NCBI GenBank assembly: GCA_024648695.1
Contig: JACAVV010000010.1
Location: 62,001 to 126,000, forward strand
DNA from: Nitrospina sp.
GTDB taxonomy: Bacteria > Nitrospinota > Nitrospinia > Nitrospinales > JACRGP01
DNA: 64,000 nt
Reading direction: 5' to 3'
A model generated the notes under the pieces. It saw only the letters and a list, made by a program, of their open reading frames with translations. It had not been told where the DNA came from and searched no databases. Shown here in pieces: positions 18,440 to 28,342 of the stretch (position 1 is the first letter of the stretch; each line of letters opens with the position of its first letter). A program made the translations under genes and the position numbers.

Positions 18440-19264
18440 ATGAATTTTTCAATATCTGTCGTTAATAAAGGTTCGTCCTTATTCCTTATATTTCTTCTTA
18501 CAATTATTCTGGCGTTTACCGGTTGCGATTCGAAAGTTGAAAACGCAAAGAAGAAATATCGTGTCGCTACCGACGCAACGCTCATCCCGATGTCCTTCGT
18601 TAATGAAGAAAACAAGCTGGACGGATTCGAAGTCGACCTCATTAAGGAAATTGCCAGAGTGGCAGGCTTCGATGTGGAACTCATCAATGTGGAATGGGCG
18701 GGATTGTTTGGTGGATTGATCACACAAAAATACGACATGGCGATCAGTTCCGTAACCATCCTGGAAGAAAGAAAAAAGCGCATGGCATTTAGCCGACCTT
18801 ACTTACAAAGTGGGCTTGCACTGGTGGTGCGAAAAGATACTAACGGTGTCTCCAGCATGGAGGATATTCGCAAACAAAATTTGACGGCAGGTGCGCAGGT
18901 TGGAACCACGGCTTATTTTTTCCTGGAATCCTTCCCCGATATCCCAAAGAAAGGGTACCAACTCCACGGTCATGCCGTGGCAGATCTTATCAACGGAGAG
19001 ATTGATGTCGCAGTTGGAGAAAGCTCCGCAACGCTCTATTACAAAAACCAGCAGAAAGATTATTTTCAGAAAATAAAAATGGTCGGGAATATTTTAACCG
19101 AAGAATACTACGGCATCGTGTTCCGCAAGGATGATCCGGAGTTGCTCCAGCAAATAGACTCAACCTTGAACAAACTGCTAGGCAATGGCTTCGTCGACAA
19201 ACTGCATCAAAAGTGGGAACTGGGTCGTGCGGCACAAGTCCCTTCCACAAAAAAGGCCGGTTAA
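18440..19264 (+). CDS. Amino-acid ABC transporter substrate-binding lipoprotein
   Basis: Lipobox-like TGC; YRVATDATLIPMSFVNEENKLDGFEVDLIKEIAR. Confidence 0.88.
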   Translation: MNFSISVVNKGSSLFLIFLLTIILAFTGCDSKVENAKKKYRVATDATLIPMSFVNEENKLDGFEVDLIKEIARVAGFDVELINVEWAGLFGGLITQKYDMAISSVTILEERKKRMAFSRPYLQSGLALVVRKDTNGVSSMEDIRKQNLTAGAQVGTTAYFFLESFPDIPKKGYQLHGHAVADLINGEIDVAVGESSATLYYKNQQKDYFQKIKMVGNILTEEYYGIVFRKDDPELLQQIDSTLNKLLGNGFVDKLHQKWELGRAAQVPSTKKAG

Positions 19265-19265
19265 A

Positions 19266-20096
19266 ATGGACCCAACGGAAAAGGACCGTCCTGTTTCTAC
19301 TCTGGCCTGGAATGCCGCCATAGTCCTCAGTTTCGCAATCCTCATTTACCTCCCAGCCCAGGAAAACTATCAAAGCCAGGGGGCGTCCAGTGATTACTGG
19401 AAACTGGTTCAGCTTTTACCGACGGGGATTGCTTACACCTTGGGAATCACCTTGCTCGGCAGTCTATCGGCCATCGCCGTGGGCATGATTGTCGGCCTGG
19501 CAAAGCTGTCGCCCGTCCGGGCAATCCGGTTCACTGCCGGATTTTATACGGAAATTATGCGAGGCATTCCTTTGTTGGTTTTCCTGTTTTATATATATTA
19601 CGCTTTGGGGGAATTTTTGCATATTCCGGCTCTGGCGGCGGCCATCCTTGGTTTTGGTTTCAGTTACGGGGCCTATATGGCAGACGTGTTCCGGGCCGGA
19701 CTGGAAGCCATCCCCAGGGAACAAAAGGAAGCCGCGCGAAGCCTCGGAATGACGGAACGGCAAGCGACCCTGAAAATTGTCCTGCCTCAGGCCTTGCGCA
19801 CTATCATTCCCGCTGTGGGCAATCAGACCCTTGGAATGTTGAAGGACACCAGCCTGGTATCGGTATTAGCCATTTCCGACATCTTGCGCGTGGGCAATGA
19901 ATTCGCTACGAAACATTTCAATTATTTCGAAACGTATACCTACATTGCTGCAACTTATCTTCTTTTAACCCTGGGACTCTCACGCTTGCTTCTGCATTTG
20001 GAGCAATGGGTCCAGCCAGGATTCCAAAACAAAGAAACTAATAAGGAATTGTCCGGGAACCAACCTGAAGCCAAGCATCCAAAAAATAAGACTTAG
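19266..20096 (+). CDS. Amino-acid ABC transporter permease (HisM/GlnP type)
   Basis: TGIAYTLGITLLGSLSAIAVGMIVGL and EAARSLGMTERQATLKIVLPQALRTIIPAVGNQ. Confidence 0.9.
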   Translation: MDPTEKDRPVSTLAWNAAIVLSFAILIYLPAQENYQSQGASSDYWKLVQLLPTGIAYTLGITLLGSLSAIAVGMIVGLAKLSPVRAIRFTAGFYTEIMRGIPLLVFLFYIYYALGEFLHIPALAAAILGFGFSYGAYMADVFRAGLEAIPREQKEAARSLGMTERQATLKIVLPQALRTIIPAVGNQTLGMLKDTSLVSVLAISDILRVGNEFATKHFNYFETYTYIAATYLLLTLGLSRLLLHLEQWVQPGFQNKETNKELSGNQPEAKHPKNKT

Positions 20097-20260
20097 CGCT
20101 ATCCTATTGAAAATTCAATAAAACTTCGATATATTTCCAACTTTCAAAGCACCAGATCGCGGTAGTGGAATAAAACGGGTCGAAGGAATATCATACAATA
20201 AGTATACTTCTATACTACAGGACCCCAATAGATTCGGGCCAAAGGGAAAGGAACCGATTA

Positions 20261-20614
20261 ATGAACAAATACTATATACAAGGAAAGGTCGTCCAGGCGA
20301 AAACTCCGAAAGCGGCGTTTGAAAAAGCCGGACTCGAAGTTCCTCAACACGTCATTATCGACACTGGCTTCGCAGTCAAGCATTTTATTTGGGACCCCGA
20401 AGTCGACGACTATGCAATTGAGGACCTGAGCCCTACAGGGATGAAACCCTTCAAGGAATTCGTCGATGTTCTGGAATGCTATGAAAATACGCAAGGAGAT
20501 ACACTCCTCGAACTAAGCTATAACGAAGCTCGAGTTGATCTCACTCAATACAAATTCGGGTTTCCCAGAGTCATGCAATCAAAGATTGTTTTCGCACCCA
20601 AGGTGAGCGCTTGA
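20261..20614 (+). CDS. Hypothetical 117 aa protein
   Basis: ORF with a decayed near-identical copy at 21921-22193. Confidence 0.65.
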   Translation: MNKYYIQGKVVQAKTPKAAFEKAGLEVPQHVIIDTGFAVKHFIWDPEVDDYAIEDLSPTGMKPFKEFVDVLECYENTQGDTLLELSYNEARVDLTQYKFGFPRVMQSKIVFAPKVSA

Positions 20615-21232
20615 TTACCATTTCTTACTTTTCTTAGAGCCTCGAATAAACAAAGCTCCTGACTAAAAAAAGGGAAGCCCAAAGACCTCCCATTTTTCGA
20701 AATAAGGTTGGAAATTTTTCCCCGGAAATAGACCAACTTAAGGAAATGTAAATTCAAACGTTTGACCATCATCCAATTAATTAAATGTTGGGGGGCAATC
20801 CATTTTTTGCCTTGAACCATTTCCTTTCTCAAAACTTTATTGATAAATATGGCTTAATTTCGAATACCCTTCAATTGTTATAAAGGGCACTGGGAGGTAC
20901 GAAGTTCGAGGTCCATCTGCGCACTCCTTTTGAAATTTGAAAGTATTAAAAGGATATTTAATAAACCACTGAAACTTTGTTTTAATCCAACGCCATCATA
21001 CTTATGCAAATAACTTCAAGGCCATTGGAGCAGTATCCTTTTATTGAGTTAATTGTGGCGAGACCGAACGCATTTGCGAATAATTCGCTTAGACTATTTT
21101 TGGGGATTTTCTTATGTTTTAGGGGAGAAAACTCCCAAGCAATAGCCGCAATCAATACAATGAAATATATTGCGATTGACAAATCCGCCTAGAGAGTTAT
21201 AACATTTGTTATACCTGCTTGGAGCTTGTAAA

Positions 21233-21460
21233 ATGTTTGACCTAAAAATTAGAAAAATTGGAAACGCTAGCGGAGTTATTTTACCGCGCGAACTACTCAA
21301 TAAAATGAATTTGAAGGAAGGTGAAAGGGTTTTCATTACGGAGGGTGCTGATGGAGCGTACCGTATTACGCCCTATGATCCTGAATTTGAACAGCAAATG
21401 AAATTAGCCAAAGGAATTTTGTCCCGCTACAGGAATACCTTACGTGAATTAGCCAAGTGA
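21233..21460 (+). CDS. AbrB/MazE-type antitoxin
   Basis: MFDLKIRKIGNASGVILPRELLNKMNLKEGERVFI swapped-hairpin motif; 4 bp overlap with toxin gene. Confidence 0.85.
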   Translation: MFDLKIRKIGNASGVILPRELLNKMNLKEGERVFITEGADGAYRITPYDPEFEQQMKLAKGILSRYRNTLRELAK

Positions 21461-21855
21461 CAGAACCTGTTTGGGTGAACCCCAACCTAATCCTTGCTCT
21501 TCAGGAAGAACTGGTTTATCAGCATGGAGGCAAAATAGGAATCCGGGACCCAGGCCTTTTGGAAGCCGCTTTAGCCCGTCCCCAACAAATATTTTTTTAC
21601 AGTAAACCAGATATTATTGAATTAGCTGGAGCCTATATAAACGGGATAATCCGCAATCATCCTTTTATTGATGGTAATAAGCGCATCGCAATTGTGGCCG
21701 GTGCTTTATTTTTGGAATTAAACGGGTTTATCCTGATTGCCCCGGAAATTGAGGCTTTGCAAGCGATTCTCGATCTAACATCCAAAAAAATAAACGAAGA
21801 AGAATTCACTTTTTGGCTTCGGGAAAACAGCGAAAAACATCAAGGAATTGAATAA
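21457..21855 (+). CDS. Doc-family (Fic-fold, death-on-curing) toxin
   Basis: HPFIDGNKRIAIVAGALFLELNGF; GTG start overlapping antitoxin stop. Confidence 0.9.
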   Translation: MTEPVWVNPNLILALQEELVYQHGGKIGIRDPGLLEAALARPQQIFFYSKPDIIELAGAYINGIIRNHPFIDGNKRIAIVAGALFLELNGFILIAPEIEALQAILDLTSKKINEEEFTFWLRENSEKHQGIE

Positions 21856-21920
21856 AGGTTACCCCATAACATGATTCCTTTTTCAACCAAAATATTGTCA
21901 AAAGTCGACTTGATCCTAAG

Positions 21921-22193
21921 GTTCACAACACGTCAACATCGACACTGGCTTCGCTGGGAAGCATTTTATTTGGGACCCCGAACGACGACTATGCAATCGA
22001 GGACCTGAGCCCTACAGGGATGAAACCCTTCAAGGAATTCGTCGATATTCTGGAATGCTATGAAAATAAGCAAGGAGACACACTCCTCGAACTAAGCTAT
22101 AACGAAGCTCGAGTTGATCTCACTCAATACAAATTCGGGTTTCCCAGAGTCATGCAGTCAAAGGTTATTTTCGCACCCAAGGTGAGCGCTTGA
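21921..22193 (+). pseudogene. Decayed duplicate of the gene at 20261-20614
   Basis: Long near-identical DNA to 20339-20614, with a 2 bp deletion (GACCCCGAAGTCGACGAC to GACCCCGAACGACGAC) and no equivalent 5' end. Confidence 0.9.
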
Positions 22194-22205
22194 CAATCAG
22201 TTTTC

Positions 22206-23219
22206 TCAAATCCATTTCTGAATGTAGTTCCAGTACCGGTCCAGTGCGGGACTGAGATAGTTTTCCAGCCAGGGATGGTCGATACCGCTGATATTCAGGG
22301 TTCCTTTGAAAAGGCTGGTGATTTGGCGGTCGTCGATTTTTCGTCGGCGTTGCAGTTTTCTGCTTTTGATCAATATTTGTGGCAGAAGAAACGTAATTTC
22401 CACATAACTCCTGAGCTTCAATATAAACCAGCGCTTCCAGATAGCATGCACCCACTCCACGGCTTCGATCAGGATCAAGGCCGGTATGACAAGTAACAGG
22501 GTCCGACCGCGATAGTTTTTTATCAGCATGTAAAGCCGGTTGCGCTCAGAATGATAAAACTTCCGCACGCCCTTGTTAAAATGGTAATGGTGATACAACA
22601 CCGCTTTTGGAGTCACCATGATTTTCCAACCACGCAGGCGCATGCGCCAGGAGAGGTCGTGGTCTTCATGGTATAGGAAAAAATCCTCTTCGAATCCGCC
22701 GACATCTTCATATGCCTCGCGCTTCATCATAAAAATACCGCCGCAAGCGGTCTCGTGCTCGCGAAACTCGTCGGAGTCGGGGAAGTTTACCAGCTTGGGA
22801 TAGGCCATGCCGGTGTAGTTGACCCCCACTCCAAATGAATTGATCTTGTCGGGTTTTTCATAAAACAAAATCTTGGGTACTGTGGCACCGATGTTGTTGT
22901 CTGAGTACAGTAACTGGGCAAGGTGTCTCACGCAGTCTTCTTTCAGGGACAAGTCATTATTCAGGAACAGAAAGTAATCGCCGGTCGCATGTTCCATAGC
23001 CCGGTTCAAGGCGGTACCGAACCCGAGGTTGGCTTTGTTTTCGACAATGCGAACTGTTGGAAAAGTCTCTCGCAGGTATTCCACAGAGCCGTCTTCTGAA
23101 CCGTTGTCACTCACTAAAATTTCAAGGTCGCTGTAGTCCTGCTTGAGCAAGGACCCGATGGCTTCTGCCAAAAATTCCTTGCCGTTCCAATTGACGATGA
23201 TGGCGGATACTTTTTTCAT
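22206..23219 (-). CDS. Family 2 glycosyltransferase
   Basis: VSAIIVNWNGKEFLAEAIGSLLKQDYSDLEILVSDNGSEDGSVEYL; LFLNNDLSL. Confidence 0.9.
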   Translation of the reverse strand: MKKVSAIIVNWNGKEFLAEAIGSLLKQDYSDLEILVSDNGSEDGSVEYLRETFPTVRIVENKANLGFGTALNRAMEHATGDYFLFLNNDLSLKEDCVRHLAQLLYSDNNIGATVPKILFYEKPDKINSFGVGVNYTGMAYPKLVNFPDSDEFREHETACGGIFMMKREAYEDVGGFEEDFFLYHEDHDLSWRMRLRGWKIMVTPKAVLYHHYHFNKGVRKFYHSERNRLYMLIKNYRGRTLLLVIPALILIEAVEWVHAIWKRWFILKLRSYVEITFLLPQILIKSRKLQRRRKIDDRQITSLFKGTLNISGIDHPWLENYLSPALDRYWNYIQKWI

Positions 23220-23259
23220 AAGGGAGGCGTGTGAAAGGTGAAAGGAAAAAGGGGAAGGA

Positions 23260-23664
23260 TCAATCCAGAATTCTTTCGTAGATGGTGTCGGGGTCCTCGG
23301 GATCGAACATCTCGTTAGAATAGACGATCAAAACCATTTCCTTATCACCAATATTCTTGATGGCATGAATCACGTTGGGAACGATTTTAACTGTCTTCAA
23401 ATAATCTTCGCCCATTATAACTTCTTCTTCCTGTCCGGTTAAACGGTCCTTTAACAAGAGCAATCCTTTGCCGGTCGGGACGCAAAACCATTCCAGCTTT
23501 CGTGTGTGGTAATGGTTCCCGCGCACTTTGCCTGGAACGGCGACTGAGACGTGCACCTGCCCGAAGGATTCATCGGGACGCAGGCTTTCCTGGCCCAGCA
23601 CTTCGATCAGCCAACCACGTTCGTCCGATTTCTTTTCCAGGTCCTCAACTTGAATCCCTTTCAT
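23260..23664 (-). CDS. Cupin-fold sugar epimerase/isomerase-like protein (WxcM/FdtA type)
   Basis: KVRGNHYHTRKLEWFCVPTGKGLLLLKDRLTGQ. Confidence 0.7.
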   Translation of the reverse strand: MKGIQVEDLEKKSDERGWLIEVLGQESLRPDESFGQVHVSVAVPGKVRGNHYHTRKLEWFCVPTGKGLLLLKDRLTGQEEEVIMGEDYLKTVKIVPNVIHAIKNIGDKEMVLIVYSNEMFDPEDPDTIYERILD

Positions 23665-23750
23665 TTCTTAACCCTTTCTTGATGCCTTGTTAAAGTAGTC
23701 GCCGATCTCTTGATCGCTTTTGAATATTTTGAATACGGTGAATACTGCCT

Positions 23751-24653
23751 TCAACCTTTCGAACTATTTTGAAACCCGTTTATGGTTTGCCGTATCCCTT
23801 CTGTCCACGGGATCCTTGGCTTCCAACTTACATGCTTCTGGAATTTGGCACTGTCAAAACAAATATTCTGCGGGGGAGCCGCCTCTGCGGGTTGGCGCTC
23901 AATTACCGTATCGGGCAGACTCTTTCTGATTTGGTCCAGAATATTTTTCAGGGTTCGAATTCGCCCCGAGCTTACATTGTACACTTTATTACGCACTTTC
24001 AAACGATTCCATCCTGCCCGAAGCAAAGCGTCTACGACGTCACTAACAAAAATGAAATCGCGTCCTTGCTTGCCGTCTCCATGTACCTGCAATGTTTGCC
24101 CTTGCACAGCGCGGTAACAAAAAGTGGCCACGACCGAATTGTATTGCGGCCGGCAACCGGGTCCGTAAACATTGCTCATCCGCAGAATAGTATAGTCCAG
24201 TCCGGAGAAGCGGATCAAATCTTCTGCCGTTTTTTTGGCGCTTCCATAAACGGACTCGCTTCGGCATGCTTGAGATTCCCTAAAAGGGATTTTCGATTGC
24301 GGGGTACCATACACTTGTGTGGACGAAGCAAATATGATGTGTGCCTCAGGCCGACCATATTGTTTTACTGCTGACAACAATTTGAGGGTGTTCATGATAT
24401 TTCCCAGCAACAAGTTTTCGTCGCTTGCACGGTTGACACCGCCGATGTGATAGATACAATCCTTATTGTATACAAACGATTTCAGGTTTTCCCCCCTGTA
24501 ATTGGTTTCTGATGGTTGGCGCGTCAGGGGCTCCACCTCGATTTCCGGCTTCTGTAACAAGGCTTGATGGAGGTGCGACCCGATAAACCCGGAGGCTCCG
24601 GTAATGCCTATACGGATTGGCTTTTCTGATGAGGGTGGATTGGCTTGATTCAC
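23751..24653 (-). CDS. NAD-dependent sugar epimerase/dehydratase
   Basis: GITGASGFIGSHLHQALL, SVYGSAKKTAEDL (YxxxK), RMSNVYGPG. Confidence 0.88.
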   Translation of the reverse strand: MNQANPPSSEKPIRIGITGASGFIGSHLHQALLQKPEIEVEPLTRQPSETNYRGENLKSFVYNKDCIYHIGGVNRASDENLLLGNIMNTLKLLSAVKQYGRPEAHIIFASSTQVYGTPQSKIPFRESQACRSESVYGSAKKTAEDLIRFSGLDYTILRMSNVYGPGCRPQYNSVVATFCYRAVQGQTLQVHGDGKQGRDFIFVSDVVDALLRAGWNRLKVRNKVYNVSSGRIRTLKNILDQIRKSLPDTVIERQPAEAAPPQNICFDSAKFQKHVSWKPRIPWTEGIRQTINGFQNSSKG

Positions 24654-24816
24654 AATAGATAGAATTTAAACCATTCCCCCCCTCTTTGCAACCGGACTAA
24701 GCTCGGAGGAAACTGGCGATTGGGCTCGCTTCGCTACTGTTGGTAATGGTTTTGAGTGGTTTGCAAGATGTCTTTAGCTTTTTACTGGTTTTCTTTACAT
24801 TTTTACTTGGAAAATA

Positions 24817-26070
24817 ATGTTTGATTTCAATTTTAATATCTTCCACAAATTTCTGAAAAAGGTAAAATCTTTTTTTCCTCTCAATGCAACCCTCCCCCGT
24901 CAGGGGATTGGGGGCGCTCCCTTCAACACGTATTGCTTTATACTGCTTTTATCTGTTGGCCTGTTAATTGCCAAAACTCTTTATGCTGAAAAGCCGACTC
25001 CACAGGCTGAAAAGCCGACTCCACAGGCTGAAGAATTTCAACTGGCCCTGCCTGGATACTCTTACAAATTTCCCCGCGACCTGTTTTCACACGATAACTT
25101 TCGCATCGAATGGTGGTATTACACGGGCAATCTGGAAGATGAGACGGGTCGGCCTTTCGGTTACCAACTCACATTCTTTCGCGTCGGGCTGGAAGGGTCT
25201 CAAAAATTCGTAAATGATAGCAAGTGGAAAGTCGACCAAATTTACTTCGCCCATTTCACCGTCTCGGACATCGAGAACGAAAAGTTTCATTATTTTGAAC
25301 GGATCAACCGAAAAGGGCTCGGAAACGCGGGCGCGGAATCGGATCGGCTGGAGGTCTGGAATGAAAACTGGTCGCTAACATTAAAGGATGAGGCGCATGT
25401 ATTGACGGCGCACGATTCCGAAATCGGGATCAATTTGTCACTTCTCCCGGAAAAGCCACCAGTGATCCATGGAATGGATGGCGTTAGTGTGAAAGGCGAG
25501 CAAATGGGAAACGCGTCGCACTATTTTTCCTACACGCGCATGAAAACGACGGGCACCGTGACCTTGAAGGGAACGACGTATAAGATCCGGGGAACCAGCT
25601 GGATGGACCATGAGTTTTCTTCAAGCCAGATGAATGCAAAGCAATCTGGCTGGGACTGGTTTTCCCTGAAGTTCGACAATGGACACGAACTGATGCTTTA
25701 CCAATTACGTCTGAAAACGGGCGGCGTAGACTCCATCTCCAGCGGCACTCTGGTATTACCCGATGGCAGTCACAGGCACTTGAATGTAAAAGATTTTACC
25801 GTTGTTCCACAGGGAACCTGGACCAGCCAAAAAACATCTGCACGTTATCCCTCCGGTTGGAAATTACAAATTCAGGATCCACCCATCACTCTAAAAGTTC
25901 GCCCGGACATGAAAGCGCAGGAACTGGATTTTCTACGTTCGATTTCCGGATCGTATTGGGAAGGCAGTGTGACCGCTCAAGGGATAATGGAAGGCAAATC
26001 GATTAAAGGCAAAGGATATGTCGAGTTGGTAGGTTATCAAAATGCTCTCAAATACGAACTTCCCAAATAA
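24817..26070 (+). CDS. AttH/CrtC-like secreted lipocalin-type hydrolase/hydratase
   Basis: FRIEWWYYTGNLEDETGRPFGYQLTFFRVGL and GTSWMDHEFSSSQ; contains a 21 bp tandem repeat coding AEKPTPQ x2. Confidence 0.75.
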   Translation: MFDFNFNIFHKFLKKVKSFFPLNATLPRQGIGGAPFNTYCFILLLSVGLLIAKTLYAEKPTPQAEKPTPQAEEFQLALPGYSYKFPRDLFSHDNFRIEWWYYTGNLEDETGRPFGYQLTFFRVGLEGSQKFVNDSKWKVDQIYFAHFTVSDIENEKFHYFERINRKGLGNAGAESDRLEVWNENWSLTLKDEAHVLTAHDSEIGINLSLLPEKPPVIHGMDGVSVKGEQMGNASHYFSYTRMKTTGTVTLKGTTYKIRGTSWMDHEFSSSQMNAKQSGWDWFSLKFDNGHELMLYQLRLKTGGVDSISSGTLVLPDGSHRHLNVKDFTVVPQGTWTSQKTSARYPSGWKLQIQDPPITLKVRPDMKAQELDFLRSISGSYWEGSVTAQGIMEGKSIKGKGYVELVGYQNALKYELPK

Positions 26071-26076
26071 CGGGCC

Positions 26077-26820
26077 TCAGGGAATCATCAAGCTCAAACA
26101 AGTCACCCCACCGTCGGCCTTTTCAAATTCCGTTATAGGCACTTCAATGGTTTCAAATCCTTTCGCCTGAATACTCTGCGCCAGACGCGGATACCCCGCG
26201 GCCATGATCACTCTATTGCCAATCGCCAGGCAATTGGCGTTTTCTCCTTCCTCGGCAAGCACCCATTCAAAACCTTTGAAAGGAGACGTCTCAACCTTTG
26301 AAGGTTCGAGCACCATAACATTTCTCCCGAGATAACAGGCGGATGTTTTTAAATGCAGACCACCCATCACCGCCACTGGCACCACCGGCCGGGATATTTT
26401 GGTTTTCAAATAAAGAATCGCTTCCCGATTGGTGCGGGCCGACATGCCGATGAACACCGTATCGGGAGTCACCAGCACATCCCCTCCGTCGATGTAGCAA
26501 GGCCGTTCCAGGGTTTCCACTTGTAAATATTTGCGGAGGATGGGAAGCAAGGTGTCCACCTCACCGTGGCGGCTTCGCGCCTTCATCGAACACACCCAGG
26601 CTATGGGGGGAAGGATGAAAACCGGGTCCTCGACAAAAGGAGAATCGGGATGGGTCTCATCGCGGTCCAGGCACAGCACTTCGACACCCGTATTTTTCAA
26701 AGCCTCTACATATAAAAAGTGCTGGCGTTGCGCCACCTTGTAATCGAGGGTATTTTTTAGCGGGTGACTGGAAATCGCCTGCACGAATGTGGTTCCGGGT
26801 TCACGGACAATGGCCAGCAT
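26077..26820 (-). CDS. Dimethylarginine dimethylaminohydrolase / amidinotransferase family
   Basis: MLAIVREPGTTFVQAIS, DSPFVEDPVFI, YIDGGDVLV, ENANCLAIGNRVIM. Confidence 0.82.
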   Translation of the reverse strand: MLAIVREPGTTFVQAISSHPLKNTLDYKVAQRQHFLYVEALKNTGVEVLCLDRDETHPDSPFVEDPVFILPPIAWVCSMKARSRHGEVDTLLPILRKYLQVETLERPCYIDGGDVLVTPDTVFIGMSARTNREAILYLKTKISRPVVPVAVMGGLHLKTSACYLGRNVMVLEPSKVETSPFKGFEWVLAEEGENANCLAIGNRVIMAAGYPRLAQSIQAKGFETIEVPITEFEKADGGVTCLSLMIP

Positions 26821-26858
26821 GAAATGGATGTTAACTCAAATTCTAAAGGTGATCCCGT

Positions 26859-27332
26859 TCAATCGATGGTGTGCGTATTCATCAAACGGGAAAAATAGAG
26901 CATCTGAACTTTTTTCTTTGCGCCACGCAACTGCTTCATCATTGCCTTGGTGGGTTTCAAGCCCGCCTTCACCTTTTCGTGCGGGGCCACGTAAACGTAA
27001 CCGTTGACACAGGTGAAATCGTGCCTGGTGAACCTCATCACTTTGCGTTTGTATTCATTCGGATGCTGATAGTACTCATCGAGTTTGGGGAGGTATTTTT
27101 CATCCATTTCGTAGAGCACCCCTTCCACCACCCCCAGGTTGCTGGAAGAAGGTTCGATATTACATAATCCCAATCCTTCAGGCGCTTCAGGATCAGAAGG
27201 TATCTTGCTAAAAGAGATTTTCCAGGAGGATAATGTAACACAAAACTCTGCCTTCGCTTCGAACCCCGCCTCCTTGAAAACTGCGGGGTTCATCAACTCA
27301 GCGTAAGCGAAAAAATTTATAAGATTGGCCAT
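26859..27332 (-). CDS. Gamma-glutamylcyclotransferase-like protein
   Basis: MANLINFFAYAELMNPAVF, GVVEGVLYEMDEKYLPKLDEYY, GYVYVA. Confidence 0.75.
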   Translation of the reverse strand: MANLINFFAYAELMNPAVFKEAGFEAKAEFCVTLSSWKISFSKIPSDPEAPEGLGLCNIEPSSSNLGVVEGVLYEMDEKYLPKLDEYYQHPNEYKRKVMRFTRHDFTCVNGYVYVAPHEKVKAGLKPTKAMMKQLRGAKKKVQMLYFSRLMNTHTID

Positions 27333-27616
27333 AGGTAAGCTACCTGTTTCCTTAATATAAGATGAATGGGACAAAATCAATTGCGAGGCATTATAGCATC
27401 AACTTACCTCAGGTAAAAAGCTTGCCCGCCTAATAAAAAATATGATACTATTTTTACCAAGTAACAATCTTCCTTTTGATAATTAAAGAATTCTTCCTGA
27501 ACTTTCTTTTCGATCTTATAGACGAACCAGGCCCAGACACAATGGGGTAAAAAATACAAATTCAACCCCTAATGCGAGGCAAATTCAATAAATATCTATT
27601 TTATAAGGAGTTATTC

Positions 27617-27946
27617 ATGGCTGGAGGCAAAGTTGTAACCCTGTCGGACGCCGAATTTGATTCATCCGTCATCCAATCCGATAAACCCGCTCTGGTTGAT
27701 TTTTGGGCCGAATGGTGTCAGCCCTGCAAAATGCTGGCCCCGACCGTGGAAGAGTTGTCCGAAGAATACGATGGGCAGGTGATAGTTGGAAAGGTCAACG
27801 TGGATGACAATCCGTCCACCGCCACCAAGTTTGGAATTCGCGGCATCCCGACTTTGCTGTTGTTCAAGGACGGCAAAGTGGTGCAACAAATGGTGGGTGT
27901 GAAATCCAAAGCGGAGATCAAAAAGCTGATCGACGAATCGATTTAA
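27617..27946 (+). CDS. trxA: Thioredoxin
   Basis: VDFWAEWCQPCKMLAPTVEELS, GIRGIPTLLLFKDG; RBS AAGGAG. Confidence 0.95.
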   Translation: MAGGKVVTLSDAEFDSSVIQSDKPALVDFWAEWCQPCKMLAPTVEELSEEYDGQVIVGKVNVDDNPSTATKFGIRGIPTLLLFKDGKVVQQMVGVKSKAEIKKLIDESI

Positions 27947-27980
27947 AACAACCAAATTCAAAAAAGTAACAGATACCACG

Positions 27981-28009
27981 CCCGCCGCAAGGCGGGTTTT
28001 TTTTTGTAA
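27981..28009 (+). terminator. Rho-independent terminator after trxA
   Basis: CCCGCC-GCAA-GGCGGG followed by a T-run. Confidence 0.9.
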
Positions 28010-28020
28010 AAAAAAGAAAT

Positions 28021-28040
28021 GGGGTAGCACAAGCTACCCC
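28021..28040 (-). terminator. Probable minus-strand terminator hairpin
   Basis: GGGGTAGC-ACAA-GCTACCCC; on the minus strand followed by ATTTCTTTTTTT. Confidence 0.6.
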
Positions 28041-28342
28041 GCGAGAGATGAAGGGTTATCACGCATTGAGGGACGTCGTGGATAACCACCCCATATAAAC
28101 CCTTTTCGGCTCCCACAGAAAATTACTTGATAGATTTTTCAGGTTTATTCTTTTTTCGATTGAAACTCCTCAATTGAATAAGATAACCACAAGGAATTTT
28201 TTAAAGCATTCCCCTTCAACCGAATAAAAAAACAAAAATCTTTTCCCTCCCCCGCTTTTTCACGGCTTTGCGTGTGCGAGGGAGAGAAAAGTCAATACAT
28301 CATTTTGCTACACAGAATAAGAAACGGTATTTGAGAAAAATC

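Noticed and set aside
20545-20832. Minus-strand 95 aa ORF in the gap before the TA module
   Set aside because: Overlaps the 3' end of the 117 aa gene antisense and shows no recognisable motif or good RBS.
24985-25026. 21 bp tandem repeat as a regulatory or CRISPR-like repeat
   Set aside because: Only two in-frame copies encoding AEKPTPQ in a linker after the signal peptide; ordinary coding repeat.
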